Source of the DNA: Bryobacteraceae bacterium
Lineage (GTDB): Bacteria > Acidobacteriota > Terriglobia > Bryobacterales > Bryobacteraceae
Direction: 5' to 3'
NCBI GenBank assembly: GCA_041394945.1
Contig: JAWKHH010000001.1
Span: 1,860,001-1,924,000, forward strand
Length of the DNA stretch: 64,000 nt
Positions 53,956 through 63,089 of this stretch are shown here, one piece after another. The notes beneath the pieces are model-generated. The model saw only the letters and a program-made list of their open reading frames with translations, was not told the DNA's origin and ran no database searches. The translations under genes were made by a program, and so were the position numbers. Numbering within the stretch: the first letter of the stretch is position 1; each line of letters begins with the position of its first letter.

Positions 53956-54887
53956 TCCCCTCTCCAATCGAACACGGCCGCCGTCAGCAGCTTGGACCTC
54001 GCCTTTGCCAACTCATACGCCTCGAGCATCCGCCGCGCCGGCAGCCGGTGCGAGATCAACGGTTCCAGATTCAACCGTCCCGTCGACATCCAACCGAGTA
54101 TGGCTTCCAGATTCCCGCGCACGTCTCGCGCCCGCCCGGCGCCGGCCACTGTCAGTTGTTTCAGGTACATCCACTCCGGCGCCATCGGATTGAACGGCGG
54201 CGGGCCCTGCGCCCGTCCCGGAAACCCCAACACGGCAACGCGTCCCCCAAATCGCGCCCCTTCCATCGCCCGCGCGTAGGCCTCCCACGGATTCGCCGTC
54301 AGCACCACTACATCGGCCTCGCCGTCGGAATCCATCGCGCCCATCCGGCACGCCGCCTCCCACCGCTCCTCCGAGTTCGCCATCGCGATCACCTTTCCCG
54401 CCCCGAGCGCCCGCGCCAGCGCCACCGTACACAGCCCGATCACGCCCAGGCCCACCACCGCCACGTCTTCACCCGGTTGGAAGTGCACCCGCTCGAGCGC
54501 CGCCAAGCCTAGGTTCGCCAGGTAAATCAGGCTCACCTGCTCCGGCGATACGTCGGCGGGCGCGCGGACCACCAGTTCCCCCACCCGTGCAATGTACGCC
54601 GATTGATGCGGCTTCGGAGCGAAGACACGGTCCCCCGGCTGCACCGACGTAACCGCCGCGCCGGTCGCCCGCACGATCCCGCAATTCGAGTAGCCCACCC
54701 AACGCGGATACTTCGGGGCGTCCGGCACATAGCCGCTGTCTCCCAGGTAGTTCCCGAGATCGGTGCCCGTGGAGAGCGCGGTCACTTCGGTTTCGACATA
54801 GATTTCATCCGGCGCCAACGTCGATGCGTCGATCGCCTTCTCTTCGAACCGCAAGTCGCCGGCGCCATAGAGAACCGCTTGCAGCAT
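53952..54887 (-). CDS. MDR-family dehydrogenase, BchC-like, without zinc cysteines
   Basis: A 311-residue medium-chain dehydrogenase from ATG 54887. Rossmann motif 'VAVVGLGVIGLCTVALA' (about 135-151). The catalytic-zinc region of alcohol dehydrogenases (GxCGTD) reads 'TALSTGTDLGNYLGD', so the zinc Cys is absent, and the structural four-cysteine lobe is missing as well. This pattern matches zinc-free members such as the BchC-like group. It overlaps both neighbours (TAATG upstream, ATGA downstream). Substrate unknown. Confidence 0.75.
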   Translation of the reverse strand: MLQAVLYGAGDLRFEEKAIDASTLAPDEIYVETEVTALSTGTDLGNYLGDSGYVPDAPKYPRWVGYSNCGIVRATGAAVTSVQPGDRVFAPKPHQSAYIARVGELVVRAPADVSPEQVSLIYLANLGLAALERVHFQPGEDVAVVGLGVIGLCTVALARALGAGKVIAMANSEERWEAACRMGAMDSDGEADVVVLTANPWEAYARAMEGARFGGRVAVLGFPGRAQGPPPFNPMAPEWMYLKQLTVAGAGRARDVRGNLEAILGWMSTGRLNLEPLISHRLPARRMLEAYELAKARSKLLTAAVFDWRGE

Positions 54888-55939
54888 TAGTCCATCACCT
54901 CCACGCGGAGCGGATTCCGCAGCTTCTTCTCCCACGCCAGAAACTCGTCGAGGTCGCGCGCCAGCACGTACGCCGTCCGTTCGTGGTACCGGTCGCCCGG
55001 ACGTAGCGTGGTCGCCGTCTGGCCGACGTAGTAGCGATCCCAATACTTGCCGTTGTTGGCCCCGTCGTTGATCGACATTTTCGCGTTGGCCACCGTGGTG
55101 GCCTCGTAACCAAGCGTCACCGCTCCGAACGCGTAGCCGCGCTCGCGGTTCAGAAATACGATCCACGGCATGTCCACCGCGAGCGGGTTTCGCGCGACCG
55201 CCTCGGCGCGCTCATCGAACGCGGCCACTACCGCCTTCCCGTCCGCCCCCGGCCATGCCGCGTGCGTGAACAACGCGTCCATCGTCATCTCCTGCCCGCG
55301 CAGCCAGTACATCTCGATCGGTTTCACTACCTTCACCGTCGCCGAAAACAGAAAGTACGGTACGTGCGGGAAGAACCGGTACTCGGCCTCGAGCGCCAAT
55401 TCCGGATACAGTGGGTGCCAACCCGCCCGGCGGAATCGCACCATTCCGTCCACCTCGTCGCGCGAGTGCTCCTGCACCGGATCCCACATCGCGATGCTCG
55501 TATACCCGCGCGCACCTGCACGCTGGAAGCTCGGCGCCCAGTGCATCCGGTTCTGAGTGCGTTTCAGCGTCACTCCGGCGCGCTTGTAGGTCAGCGCCCG
55601 GAGCGTTCCGCTGTCTTCCGGCTTATCGCCCACCAAGCGCTTCGAAAGATCGGCCAGGTACACCGAGTTTTCCACCGTGAACCCCACCGGATCGGTGGGC
55701 CGGATGTCGATCGTGTCCCCGTGCCGCAATTGCCCCGGCCGGAACGTGCGCGTCTTCCCGGCGCCGATCGATACATAAACCACCCGCTCCTTGCCGCCGA
55801 TCTCCACCGTCACCGGCTCCCTCCGCCGCTCGATGCCCGCCGTCTCCGTCACCCGGACGCGCTGCGCCGCCAGGTTCGCGGCCGCCGCCAGCATCAGCGC
55901 GGCGGCCATACAGGGGCGCCACTCGAAACTCGTCATCAT
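54887..55939 (-). CDS. secreted protein of unknown function
   Basis: A 350-residue exported protein with a signal peptide ending 'AAAANLAAQ'. No catalytic motif is recognised. 'GKTRTFRPGQLRHGDTIDIR', 'YRFFPHVPYFLFSATVKVVK' and 'RDLDEFLAWEKKLRNPLRVE' suggest a beta-rich carbohydrate-related domain resembling uncharacterised secreted proteins next to sugar-acid genes in Acidobacteria. It is the first gene of a three-gene operon with the MDR dehydrogenase and the DHOD-like enzyme. Confidence 0.6.
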   Translation of the reverse strand: MMTSFEWRPCMAAALMLAAAANLAAQRVRVTETAGIERRREPVTVEIGGKERVVYVSIGAGKTRTFRPGQLRHGDTIDIRPTDPVGFTVENSVYLADLSKRLVGDKPEDSGTLRALTYKRAGVTLKRTQNRMHWAPSFQRAGARGYTSIAMWDPVQEHSRDEVDGMVRFRRAGWHPLYPELALEAEYRFFPHVPYFLFSATVKVVKPIEMYWLRGQEMTMDALFTHAAWPGADGKAVVAAFDERAEAVARNPLAVDMPWIVFLNRERGYAFGAVTLGYEATTVANAKMSINDGANNGKYWDRYYVGQTATTLRPGDRYHERTAYVLARDLDEFLAWEKKLRNPLRVEVMD

Positions 55940-55985
55940 GCGATCTCCTCATGCTACCCCACCCCCTGCGCTACCATAACCAACG

Positions 55986-56954
55986 ATGCAGCCAGTCTCC
56001 ATCCCCGGCACCGACCTCCGCGTCTCGCGGCTCTGCTACGGCAACATGACCTTCGGCGGCCAAACCGCCGAACCCGAAGCCGCCCGCATCCTCGACCGCG
56101 TTCTCGCCGGCGGAATCAACTTCATCGACACCGCCAACGTCTACAACAAGGGCGCCGCCGAAGAGTATCTCGGCAAACTCCTCGGCGCGCGCCGCAAGAA
56201 CGTCGTGCTGGCGAGCAAGGTCCGCGGCTCCATGGGCCCCGGCTCCGACGAAAGCGGACTCTCCAAAGCCGCGATGCTCCGCGCCGTCGACGACAGCCTC
56301 CGCCGCCTCCGCACGGACTACCTCGACATTTACTATCTGCACCAGCCCGACGCCAACACGCCCATTGAGGAGACGCTCGAAACCATGGACGCGATCGTCC
56401 GCAGCGGCAAGGTGCGCTATCCCGCCATCTCCAACTACGCCGCCTGGCAGGCGGCACAGTGCCGCGCCATCGCCGCCGCCAACGGGTACCGCCCTATCCA
56501 CATCGCGCAGATGATGCACAACCTCATCGCGCGCGGCCTCGAACAGGAATTCGTCCCCTTCGCCAAAGCGTACGACGTGGCCATCGTCGCCTACAACCCG
56601 CTTGCCGGAGGACTCCTCACCGGGAAGCAGAACCCCGAGGCCCCGCTCGCCGGCACCCGGTTCGACAACAACCAGATGTACCTCGACCGCTACTGGCACC
56701 CGGATTTCTTCAAAGCCGTCGACCGTCTCGCCACCATTGCGAAGCAGGCCGGCCGCTCCCTCGTCAGCCTCTCGCTCAACTGGCTGCTCCATCACACCAC
56801 CACCGCCAGCGTCATCCTCGGCGCCAGCCGCCTCGATCAGCTTCAGGAAAATCTCGCCGCCTGCGAAGACGGTCCGCTGGACCCGGAAGTCGTCAAGCAG
56901 TGCGATACGGTCTGGGCCAGCCTCCGCGGCGTCACGCCCAAGTACAACCGGTAG
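55986..56954 (+). CDS. aldo/keto reductase
   Basis: A 322-residue cytosolic aldo/keto reductase. Tetrad: Asp and Tyr in 'NFIDTANVYNKGAAEEYLG' (about 43-61), Lys in 'NVVLASKVRG', His in 'DIYYLHQPDANTPIE'. 'NPLAGGLLTGKQ' and 'ILGASRLDQLQENLAA' form the NADP phosphate-binding region. The group (YajO/Tas-like) reduces diverse sugars, aldehydes and ketones. It is divergent from the secreted-protein operon, 46 bases apart. Confidence 0.85.
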   Translation: MQPVSIPGTDLRVSRLCYGNMTFGGQTAEPEAARILDRVLAGGINFIDTANVYNKGAAEEYLGKLLGARRKNVVLASKVRGSMGPGSDESGLSKAAMLRAVDDSLRRLRTDYLDIYYLHQPDANTPIEETLETMDAIVRSGKVRYPAISNYAAWQAAQCRAIAAANGYRPIHIAQMMHNLIARGLEQEFVPFAKAYDVAIVAYNPLAGGLLTGKQNPEAPLAGTRFDNNQMYLDRYWHPDFFKAVDRLATIAKQAGRSLVSLSLNWLLHHTTTASVILGASRLDQLQENLAACEDGPLDPEVVKQCDTVWASLRGVTPKYNR

Positions 56955-56957
56955 CCG

Positions 56958-58196
56958 CTACCTCGCCCGCTTGCCGATGCAGTACAGCCACTGCTTCGTG
57001 CGAATGAATATCTGTCCGTCGGAAATCGCCGGCGAACTCAGCGTGTAATCGTCCAGCGAGTTCTCGGCGATCACCTCGAACTTCGGGCCCGCCTTCAGCA
57101 CCGTCGTGAGCCCCTCTTCGTTCGACATGTAGATCTTCCCGTCCGCCAGCACCGGCGACGAACTATAGATGGCTGGCTTCAGCCGCTGCCCCGCGTATAC
57201 TTCCTTGCCCGTGCGCGCGTCGAAGCACCACGCGATTCCGCGATCGTTGATCATATACAGCAACCGCCCGTCGGTCACCGGAGTCGGCACGTCCGGACCG
57301 TTCGGCGTCGACCAGGCCAAATCCACGCTCGACCCGCCCGCCTTGAACGCCTGCAGCGGATTCACCCGCGTCGGCACGTAGAGCATATCGCCGTTCACCA
57401 CCGGCGACGCCACCACGCGGTTGGCCGGATTCGCCCGTGGATTCATCCCGCCGCGGCGCCAAAGCTCCTTTCCGGTGGCCGGGTCGTGACCCGTGATGTA
57501 GTCGCCGCCCGTCACCACGATCTGGTTCTTCCCGCCCACCTTCATCAACACCGGCGTCGTGTAGGAGTCCGGCGACTCGTGCATCGCATCGGTGGGCCGC
57601 TCCACCTTCCATAGCGTCTTCCCCGTCGCCCGGTCGAACTTCACCAGGTACGACGGATCGTCGGTCTTCATCCCATGGAGCACCTGCACCACCAGCCCAT
57701 CGGCAAGCAGCAGAGGCGATGACCCGTAGCCGTGGTTGAGACCGAACTGCCCGAAGTCCTTCCACATATCGCGGTGCCAAACTTCTTTCCCCGCGAAATC
57801 GAACGCCCGCACGTGCCCGTTGCCGGACATCACCCACACCGTCTTCCCATCGGTCACCGGCGAAGGCGAGGATCCGTTGCCCTTGCGCACGTGCATGTCG
57901 GTGGGCGCCAGCGGCTGTTTCCAGCGCACGTTTCCCTTGGCGCGGTCCACCGCCCACAGCGCGATCGTGTTGCTCTCGGCGACACTGAGGAAGACAAGGT
58001 CGCCCCAGATCACCGGAGTCGAGCCGGACACGTCCGGCATGGCGAGCTTCCAGGTCACGTTCTCGGTGGCGCTCCAGTTCAGGGGCAAGCCCTTTTCGCC
58101 GGAGACGCCGTCGCCTCCCGGTCCGCGCCACGTGGGCCAATTGGCGGCGAAGAGCGCGCCTGCGGCAATTGCGCCAGCGATCAGCATCCGTTGCAT
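56958..58196 (-). CDS. secreted PQQ-type beta-propeller protein
   Basis: A 412-residue protein from ATG 58196 with a signal peptide ('LIAGAIAAGALFAANWP'). PQQ/BamB-like repeats follow: 'WPTWRGPGGDGVSGEKGL', 'GDLVFLSVAESNTIALWAVD', 'VWVMSGNGHVRAFDFAGKE', 'VVTGGDYITGHDPATGKELW', 'GKIYMSNEEGLTTVLKAG'. This layout is a PQQ-like propeller of the kind seen in many Acidobacteria and Planctomycetes; without a separate catalytic domain it is probably a binding or scaffolding protein. It is not BamB itself, which acts in a conserved locus. Confidence 0.78.
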   Translation of the reverse strand: MQRMLIAGAIAAGALFAANWPTWRGPGGDGVSGEKGLPLNWSATENVTWKLAMPDVSGSTPVIWGDLVFLSVAESNTIALWAVDRAKGNVRWKQPLAPTDMHVRKGNGSSPSPVTDGKTVWVMSGNGHVRAFDFAGKEVWHRDMWKDFGQFGLNHGYGSSPLLLADGLVVQVLHGMKTDDPSYLVKFDRATGKTLWKVERPTDAMHESPDSYTTPVLMKVGGKNQIVVTGGDYITGHDPATGKELWRRGGMNPRANPANRVVASPVVNGDMLYVPTRVNPLQAFKAGGSSVDLAWSTPNGPDVPTPVTDGRLLYMINDRGIAWCFDARTGKEVYAGQRLKPAIYSSSPVLADGKIYMSNEEGLTTVLKAGPKFEVIAENSLDDYTLSSPAISDGQIFIRTKQWLYCIGKRAR

Positions 58197-58291
58197 GGGC
58201 TCAGGATATCGCGGGTCCGCCGGCTGGCTCAACCGGGACGGCCCGGACGAAGCGGCGAACCTCCCCGCCCGCGCTGTTATGCTTGGCGAGG

Positions 58292-59500
58292 ATGTCCCTG
58301 TCATTGGCGCTACTGACGCTCGCCCTCGCCGATTGCGACGAGATCGTGGCCGCGCCTTCCGGCGATCTCTACCTCGCCTGTCACTCGCCATCGGACAACT
58401 TCACGGTAAACGTGAACGGGCGGAAGCCCAACGACGTGATGGACGGCTACGTCATCCGGCTGCGCAAAGATACGCACGAGATCGTGTACGTCACGCGCAT
58501 CGGCGGCAGCGCCTACGATCTCGCCTCGCGCCTGGCCATCGATCCGGAGGGAAACGCCTGGGTCGCGGGCTTCACCAAGTCCGCCGACTTTCCCGTGACG
58601 GCCGACGCCTGGCAGAAAGCCTACGGTGGCGAGGGCGACGCGTTTCTCATGAAACTATCCCCGGCCGGCGACATGCTGTTCTCCACATTCATCGGCGGCC
58701 CTCGACTCGACTTCGGCAATGCGATCGCGATCGCCGGCGGCCAACCCATCCTCGGCGGCTCCAGCGGTGGAGACGGCTTTGTTCAGTACGGTCCGTCGAA
58801 GCGCGTGACGTTCGGCGGCAGCGGCGAGGAAAAGCTCACCGGGATCGCACACCACCGGGGCAAGGTCCATGCCACCGGATACACGAAATCGAACGACTGG
58901 AAGACACTCCAGGGCCCCAGCGATGCGTTCGTCGTCACGCTGAACCTGGATCGCATGGCCGTCGAGAGCGCCCGGTACTTCGGCGGAACCGGAGAGGACT
59001 CCGCCTGGGGCATCGCCGTCGACCCGCGCGGCCGCGTGGTCATCGCGGGCCAGACCACTTCGAACCACCTCCCCGGCTCCGGCCGCGGCTTTCAGCGAAC
59101 CAACCACGGCGGCGCCGACGCCTTCGTCGCCCGGATCGGCGGCCCGGCCACTTACTTTGGAGGCTCCGGGAAAGACGAAGCCGGATACGACGGACAAAAC
59201 ATCGCCATCGATACCAGCGGCAGCGTGTGGATAGCGGGGATAACTTACTCCACGGACCTTCCTGCCGCTGGTTCCTACGGCGGCGGCGACGGGGACGGCT
59301 TCATCGCCCGTTTCGCGCCGGACCTCGGCAAGGTTCAATTCGCCTCGTACGTCGGCGGGCAGGGCCGGGAACTCGGCGAAGGCATCGCGATCGTCCCGGG
59401 AGGCGCGGCCATGACCATGGTCCGCTTCGGCGGGGAGACCGGCATTGACGTTGGGCCCTTTCGCGCCCAGTCCGTCATTTCCTTCTGGCTCCAAAACTAG
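58292..59500 (+). CDS. SBBP-repeat beta-propeller protein
   Basis: A 402-residue protein from ATG 58292, with the hydrophobic start 'LSLALLTLALADCDE', whose 'LADC' could be a lipobox. SBBP-type repeats: 'GGSAYDLASRLAIDPEGNAW' with 'VAGFTKSADFPVTADAWQ', 'GGTGEDSAWGIAVDPRGRVV' with 'IAGQTTSNHLPG', and 'GGSGKDEAGYDGQNIAIDTS'. The repeats make a surface beta-propeller common in Solibacter. Function unknown. It is followed by a strong hairpin shared with the convergent TonB receptor gene. Confidence 0.75.
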   Translation: MSLSLALLTLALADCDEIVAAPSGDLYLACHSPSDNFTVNVNGRKPNDVMDGYVIRLRKDTHEIVYVTRIGGSAYDLASRLAIDPEGNAWVAGFTKSADFPVTADAWQKAYGGEGDAFLMKLSPAGDMLFSTFIGGPRLDFGNAIAIAGGQPILGGSSGGDGFVQYGPSKRVTFGGSGEEKLTGIAHHRGKVHATGYTKSNDWKTLQGPSDAFVVTLNLDRMAVESARYFGGTGEDSAWGIAVDPRGRVVIAGQTTSNHLPGSGRGFQRTNHGGADAFVARIGGPATYFGGSGKDEAGYDGQNIAIDTSGSVWIAGITYSTDLPAAGSYGGGDGDGFIARFAPDLGKVQFASYVGGQGRELGEGIAIVPGGAAMTMVRFGGETGIDVGPFRAQSVISFWLQN

Positions 59501-59503
59501 CAA

Positions 59504-59527
59504 GGGGCAGGGATCGCTCCCTGCCCC
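59504..59527. terminator. hairpin, probable bidirectional terminator
   Basis: Perfect 10-base inverted repeat GGGGCAGGGA / TCCCTGCCCC with a 4-base TCGC loop, in the 60-base gap between two convergent genes. A short pyrimidine run (TCTCCC) follows on the plus strand. The stem resembles the REP-like element at 16341. Confidence 0.65.
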
Positions 59528-59560
59528 TCTCCCAAACTAACGAACGGACTCAGCCTGCGG

Positions 59561-62500
59561 CTACCACTGGAATCGCAACCCAAGCCGAATCGTGCGCTGG
59601 TCGTCCGCAGCACTGGTGATCTGCATGAACGACGAAGAACCAACCGTCGTGCCCGGATTGTTGAAGTGAGGCGTATTGGTCAGGTTGAACGCCTCGGCCC
59701 GGAACTGCGTGATCAGCCGCTCCTTGATCCGGAAATCGCGGAACAGGCTGAAGTCCAGGTTCACCGCGCCGGGGCCGCGGAGGATGTTGCGCCCCGTTGA
59801 CCCGAACCGCGCCTCCGTCACCCGCGCGAATGCGCTGGTGTCGTAGAACTGGCTCAAGCTCCCGATCTTCGTCACCTCGCTCTTCACCTGGTCGGCTGTC
59901 TGCGAGTTGCCCGGCGCGTTCAGCGAACCGCCGTCTGCGCCCACGCTAAACGGCCGGCCCTTGTAAGACGCGAACACCCCGTTGGCCTGCCAGCCGCCGA
60001 GGATCGCCGCCGCCGGGCCGGACGACGCAAGGCTCTTGCCCTTCCCGAACGGCAGTTCGTAGACGAACGCCATCTGCAGCATGTGAGGCACGTCGTAGCC
60101 CGCCCGCGCCCGGTTCCGGTTCAAGTGCGGCAGGTAGTTGAAGGTCATGCCGGCCCACCCGTCGTCGTCGGTCATGTTGATCGCCTTGGACCACGTGTAG
60201 GCGCCCTTCAGCAGCAGGCCGGACGAAACACGCCGGTTCACCGCCACCTGCAGCGAGTGGTAGTTCGTGTTCGCGAACCCGCTCCAATAGAGCGTGGATG
60301 CAGTCCGTCCGAACTTCGATACGAACGGCCGGCCTGCGTTGCCCGCGCCCGGCGCGGCGGCGTTCGCCTCCCAGTCCGCGAAACTCCGGATCGTCGCCGT
60401 CCCGACATAGCCCACCGACGCGATGAGCTCGGCCGGCAGCTTCCGCTCCACGATCAGGTTCCAGCTCTGCACGTATCCGCGCTCCACTTTGTCGCCCGCG
60501 ATCGTGCGCATTTGCGCCGTCCCCGGCAGCGGCACCGCCGCCAGCGACGGATCCGGCCCGCTGAACTCGGGGATGCCCTGCTCGATCGGCCGGTACGGCA
60601 CGTACGAGTTCGGCGCCGAGAAGTCCTGCGCGATCGTCAATGGATAGAACCCGCGCAGCGGACGCGCGAACGGCATCGGGTTGTAGGTGATGCCGTAACC
60701 GCTCCGGATCACGGTGGTGTCGTTCACGCGATAGGCGAGGCCGAATCGCGGCGCGAACATTTTGCGGCCGGTTGTGATTCCCAGGCCTTTCGGATTGTCG
60801 CCGCGGCCGCCGCGCTGCACCAGGTTCGTGGTCTCATCCCACTGCTCGATGCCGCCGTAGCCGGATCGCGTCATCAGCGGATACAGTTCGTACCGCAACC
60901 CGGCGTTGAGCGTCAGGTTTCGCGTCACCTGCCAGCGATCCCGCACATACCAGCCGAGCTGCCAGTTGAACCCGACCATCTTCTCCCACTGCAGCGTCTT
61001 GCCCATCGTCGAAGGCAGCCCCAGCAGGAACGCGGCCTGGGCGTTGAACTGGTTCGTCGGCTGGCCCACCGTGCCCGTCACCGTCTGGTTGAAATCGAAT
61101 CGCCCGCGCGGCCCGAAACCAATCTCCGGCTGCCAGTGATTCAGCCAGTGGCGCACGCCCTCGAACCCGAACCGGATCTCGTGGCCACCCTTCACCACGC
61201 TGAAATTCTGCGTGCTCGTGTAGCTGGTGTCGTTGTAGAAGTACGGGTTCCACGCCTCGGCGTTCCCGAGGTTGGTGTAGCCGCTGATGAGGAACGAGGG
61301 CATGCCGCTCTCGCGCTCGCCGGCGCCGTTCGTGCCCGGAATCTTCAGCACGTCGAGGCCGATGTTCTGCCCGAAGTCCCGCGGAATGCCCCGCGACGTC
61401 GTCCGCGTCCAGCCGTAGGAGCTGTCATATAGGAACGTTGGCGTGAACGTGTAGGTCAAACCGATGGTGCTCAACTGGGCGAACACCGTCGCGTCGCCGA
61501 TGCCGCCGTCGCAGATGCAAGGGCCGCCCGCCGCGCCCAACCCGAAGTCGCCGGTCACCAGCGCCCGCATCGTGCTGTACTTCCCGAACATCGTCATCTT
61601 GTTGTTCGGGTTGTAGTTGATCTTCACGTCGTAGTTGTCCCGGTTCATGTTCTGGCCGCCGGAAACAAAGTAGTTCGCGTTGAAGCCCGGCTGATTCGGA
61701 TTCGGTAGCAGGCCGATCAACTGGCGCGAAATCGCGCTCTGGCGCGAGGCCGGAATCAGGTTCCCGGCGAACGGCTGTCGGCCGGCGCCATTCGATTGTC
61801 CGGTCGCCGGGTCGTAGATCGTCGTGTTCAGCCCGGCGAAGTTGCCTTCGCGCTCCTGCGCCGTCGCCACCGTGTACAGGCGGCTCCGGTTCAATCGCTC
61901 ACGGACGCCTTCCCAGCCGCCGAAATAGAAGAGCTTGTTCTTCACGATCGGGCCGCCCGCCGTGAATCCCGGAATCGTCACCAGACTCTTCGGCGTCTTC
62001 GGGCTCCGGAAGAAGAAGTTCTTCGCCCCGAGCTTGCTGTTGTCGTGCAGAAGAAACGCCGATCCGTGGAATTCGTTCGTCCCGGACTTCGTCGTCACCG
62101 TCGTCGCCGCGCCGCCAGCCATCCCCTGTTCCGCGTCGAAGTTGTTCGTCGAGATGTTGACCGTCTCCACTGTCTCGGCCGGCGCCACGTACGCCGTGTG
62201 GTGCGGCAGCCAGATGTGCACCGTCACCGCGCCGTCGAGCTTGGTGACATTGTTGTTCCGGTTCACCCCGTTCACGTTGGTGGTGAGCGCGCGTCCCGGC
62301 GTCGATCCGGGCGAATTCTGATACCGCCCCGGCGTCGCGCCGGGCGAAAGGTTGATCAGGCTCTGGTAATTGCGGTAGCGCGGAAGCGGCATGTTCTGCA
62401 CTTCCTTCGACCCAAGCTCCACGTGAACATCGGCCTTGTCCGTCTGCAGCGTCGCCGCCGTTGCTTCAACGGTGATCTGTTCGGTGACCTGCCCCAGTTC

Positions 62501-62824
62501 GAGCGCCAACGGCAGCCGCGTCACGGTGTTGATCGTAATCGCAATGCCCGTCTGACCAAGCTGCCGGAACCCGGCCGCCGACGCCTTCAGATCGTACGTG
62601 CCGGCCACCACGTTCTGGAAAATATACCGGCCTTCGCCGTCCGAGGAAGACTCGCGAGTCAACCCCGTACTTTGGTTCGTAATCGTCACATGGGCCGCCG
62701 GCACCGGAGCGCCGCTTTGATCGGATACCGTCCCAACCAGCGAACCATAAAGGACTTGCGCCTGCGCCAGCCCGGAACCAAGGCACAACGCGGCATAGAG
62801 ACACAATAAGCGTTTTGAATTCAT
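59561..62824 (-). CDS. Oar-like TonB-dependent receptor with carboxypeptidase-regulatory domain
   Basis: A 1087-residue outer-membrane receptor from ATG 62824, preceded by AAGGGGG. Signal peptide 'LCLYAALCLGSGLAQA', then a CarboxypepD_reg-like domain (about 25-110, 'GSLVGTVSDQSGAPVPAAHV'), a plug ('VELGSKEVQNMPLPRYRNY', 'ATTVTTKSGTNEFHGSAFLL') and a long beta-barrel, ending 'RTIRLGLRFQW' with the C-terminal aromatic OMP signal. Such receptors are hugely expanded in this group and are thought to import oligosaccharides or polymers; the substrate is unknown. It is divergent from the repeat-protein gene, across a 265-base gap. Confidence 0.88.
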   Translation of the reverse strand: MNSKRLLCLYAALCLGSGLAQAQVLYGSLVGTVSDQSGAPVPAAHVTITNQSTGLTRESSSDGEGRYIFQNVVAGTYDLKASAAGFRQLGQTGIAITINTVTRLPLALELGQVTEQITVEATAATLQTDKADVHVELGSKEVQNMPLPRYRNYQSLINLSPGATPGRYQNSPGSTPGRALTTNVNGVNRNNNVTKLDGAVTVHIWLPHHTAYVAPAETVETVNISTNNFDAEQGMAGGAATTVTTKSGTNEFHGSAFLLHDNSKLGAKNFFFRSPKTPKSLVTIPGFTAGGPIVKNKLFYFGGWEGVRERLNRSRLYTVATAQEREGNFAGLNTTIYDPATGQSNGAGRQPFAGNLIPASRQSAISRQLIGLLPNPNQPGFNANYFVSGGQNMNRDNYDVKINYNPNNKMTMFGKYSTMRALVTGDFGLGAAGGPCICDGGIGDATVFAQLSTIGLTYTFTPTFLYDSSYGWTRTTSRGIPRDFGQNIGLDVLKIPGTNGAGERESGMPSFLISGYTNLGNAEAWNPYFYNDTSYTSTQNFSVVKGGHEIRFGFEGVRHWLNHWQPEIGFGPRGRFDFNQTVTGTVGQPTNQFNAQAAFLLGLPSTMGKTLQWEKMVGFNWQLGWYVRDRWQVTRNLTLNAGLRYELYPLMTRSGYGGIEQWDETTNLVQRGGRGDNPKGLGITTGRKMFAPRFGLAYRVNDTTVIRSGYGITYNPMPFARPLRGFYPLTIAQDFSAPNSYVPYRPIEQGIPEFSGPDPSLAAVPLPGTAQMRTIAGDKVERGYVQSWNLIVERKLPAELIASVGYVGTATIRSFADWEANAAAPGAGNAGRPFVSKFGRTASTLYWSGFANTNYHSLQVAVNRRVSSGLLLKGAYTWSKAINMTDDDGWAGMTFNYLPHLNRNRARAGYDVPHMLQMAFVYELPFGKGKSLASSGPAAAILGGWQANGVFASYKGRPFSVGADGGSLNAPGNSQTADQVKSEVTKIGSLSQFYDTSAFARVTEARFGSTGRNILRGPGAVNLDFSLFRDFRIKERLITQFRAEAFNLTNTPHFNNPGTTVGSSSFMQITSAADDQRTIRLGLRFQW

Positions 62825-62932
62825 AAACCCCCTTAGCGATTCGTTCTCACGCGGAAGCGAACGAGTCTTAACGGACTGAGTATAGCGAAAACCATACCAA
62901 ACCAGCAAGGATTCCCCGGCATCCCAAAAAAG

Positions 62933-62942
62933 GTACTAGTAC
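62933..62942. promoter_or_regulatory. CTAG-centred 10-bp palindrome, candidate operator
   Basis: GTACTAGTAC, perfect palindrome in the 265-base gap (62825-63089) between the TonB receptor and the repeat-protein gene. The gap otherwise holds short AT-rich patches and the next element; no other gene is seen in it. Confidence 0.4.
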
Positions 62943-62979
62943 ACCCACAACAAAGCCCCCTGCGGTCAGAATAATCCGG

Positions 62980-63010
62980 GGGGACTAGGAGTATTCCCCT
63001 AGACTAGTCT
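62980..63010. promoter_or_regulatory. CTAG-rich inverted-repeat cluster, candidate operator
   Basis: Holds CTAGG (62985-62989) and CCTAG (62998-63002) as an inverted repeat, with GGGG and CCCC flanking, followed directly by the perfect palindrome AGACTAGTCT (63001-63010). Three CTAG tetramers in about 25 bases, a tetramer usually rare in bacterial DNA, suggest a binding site about 80 bases before ATG 63090. Confidence 0.45.
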
Positions 63011-63089
63011 CGAATTGATAAGGCCTCATAGAGCGTTCGCCCGAGGGTGTCATACGGCGTTTGCTTGTTCGGTCTTGCTCGAATACCCT

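Noticed and set aside
53972..55166. Longer upstream start for the MDR dehydrogenase (to 55166)
   Set aside because: The extra residues are antisense to the secreted-protein gene; ATG 54887 with the TAATG overlap gives the family N-terminus.
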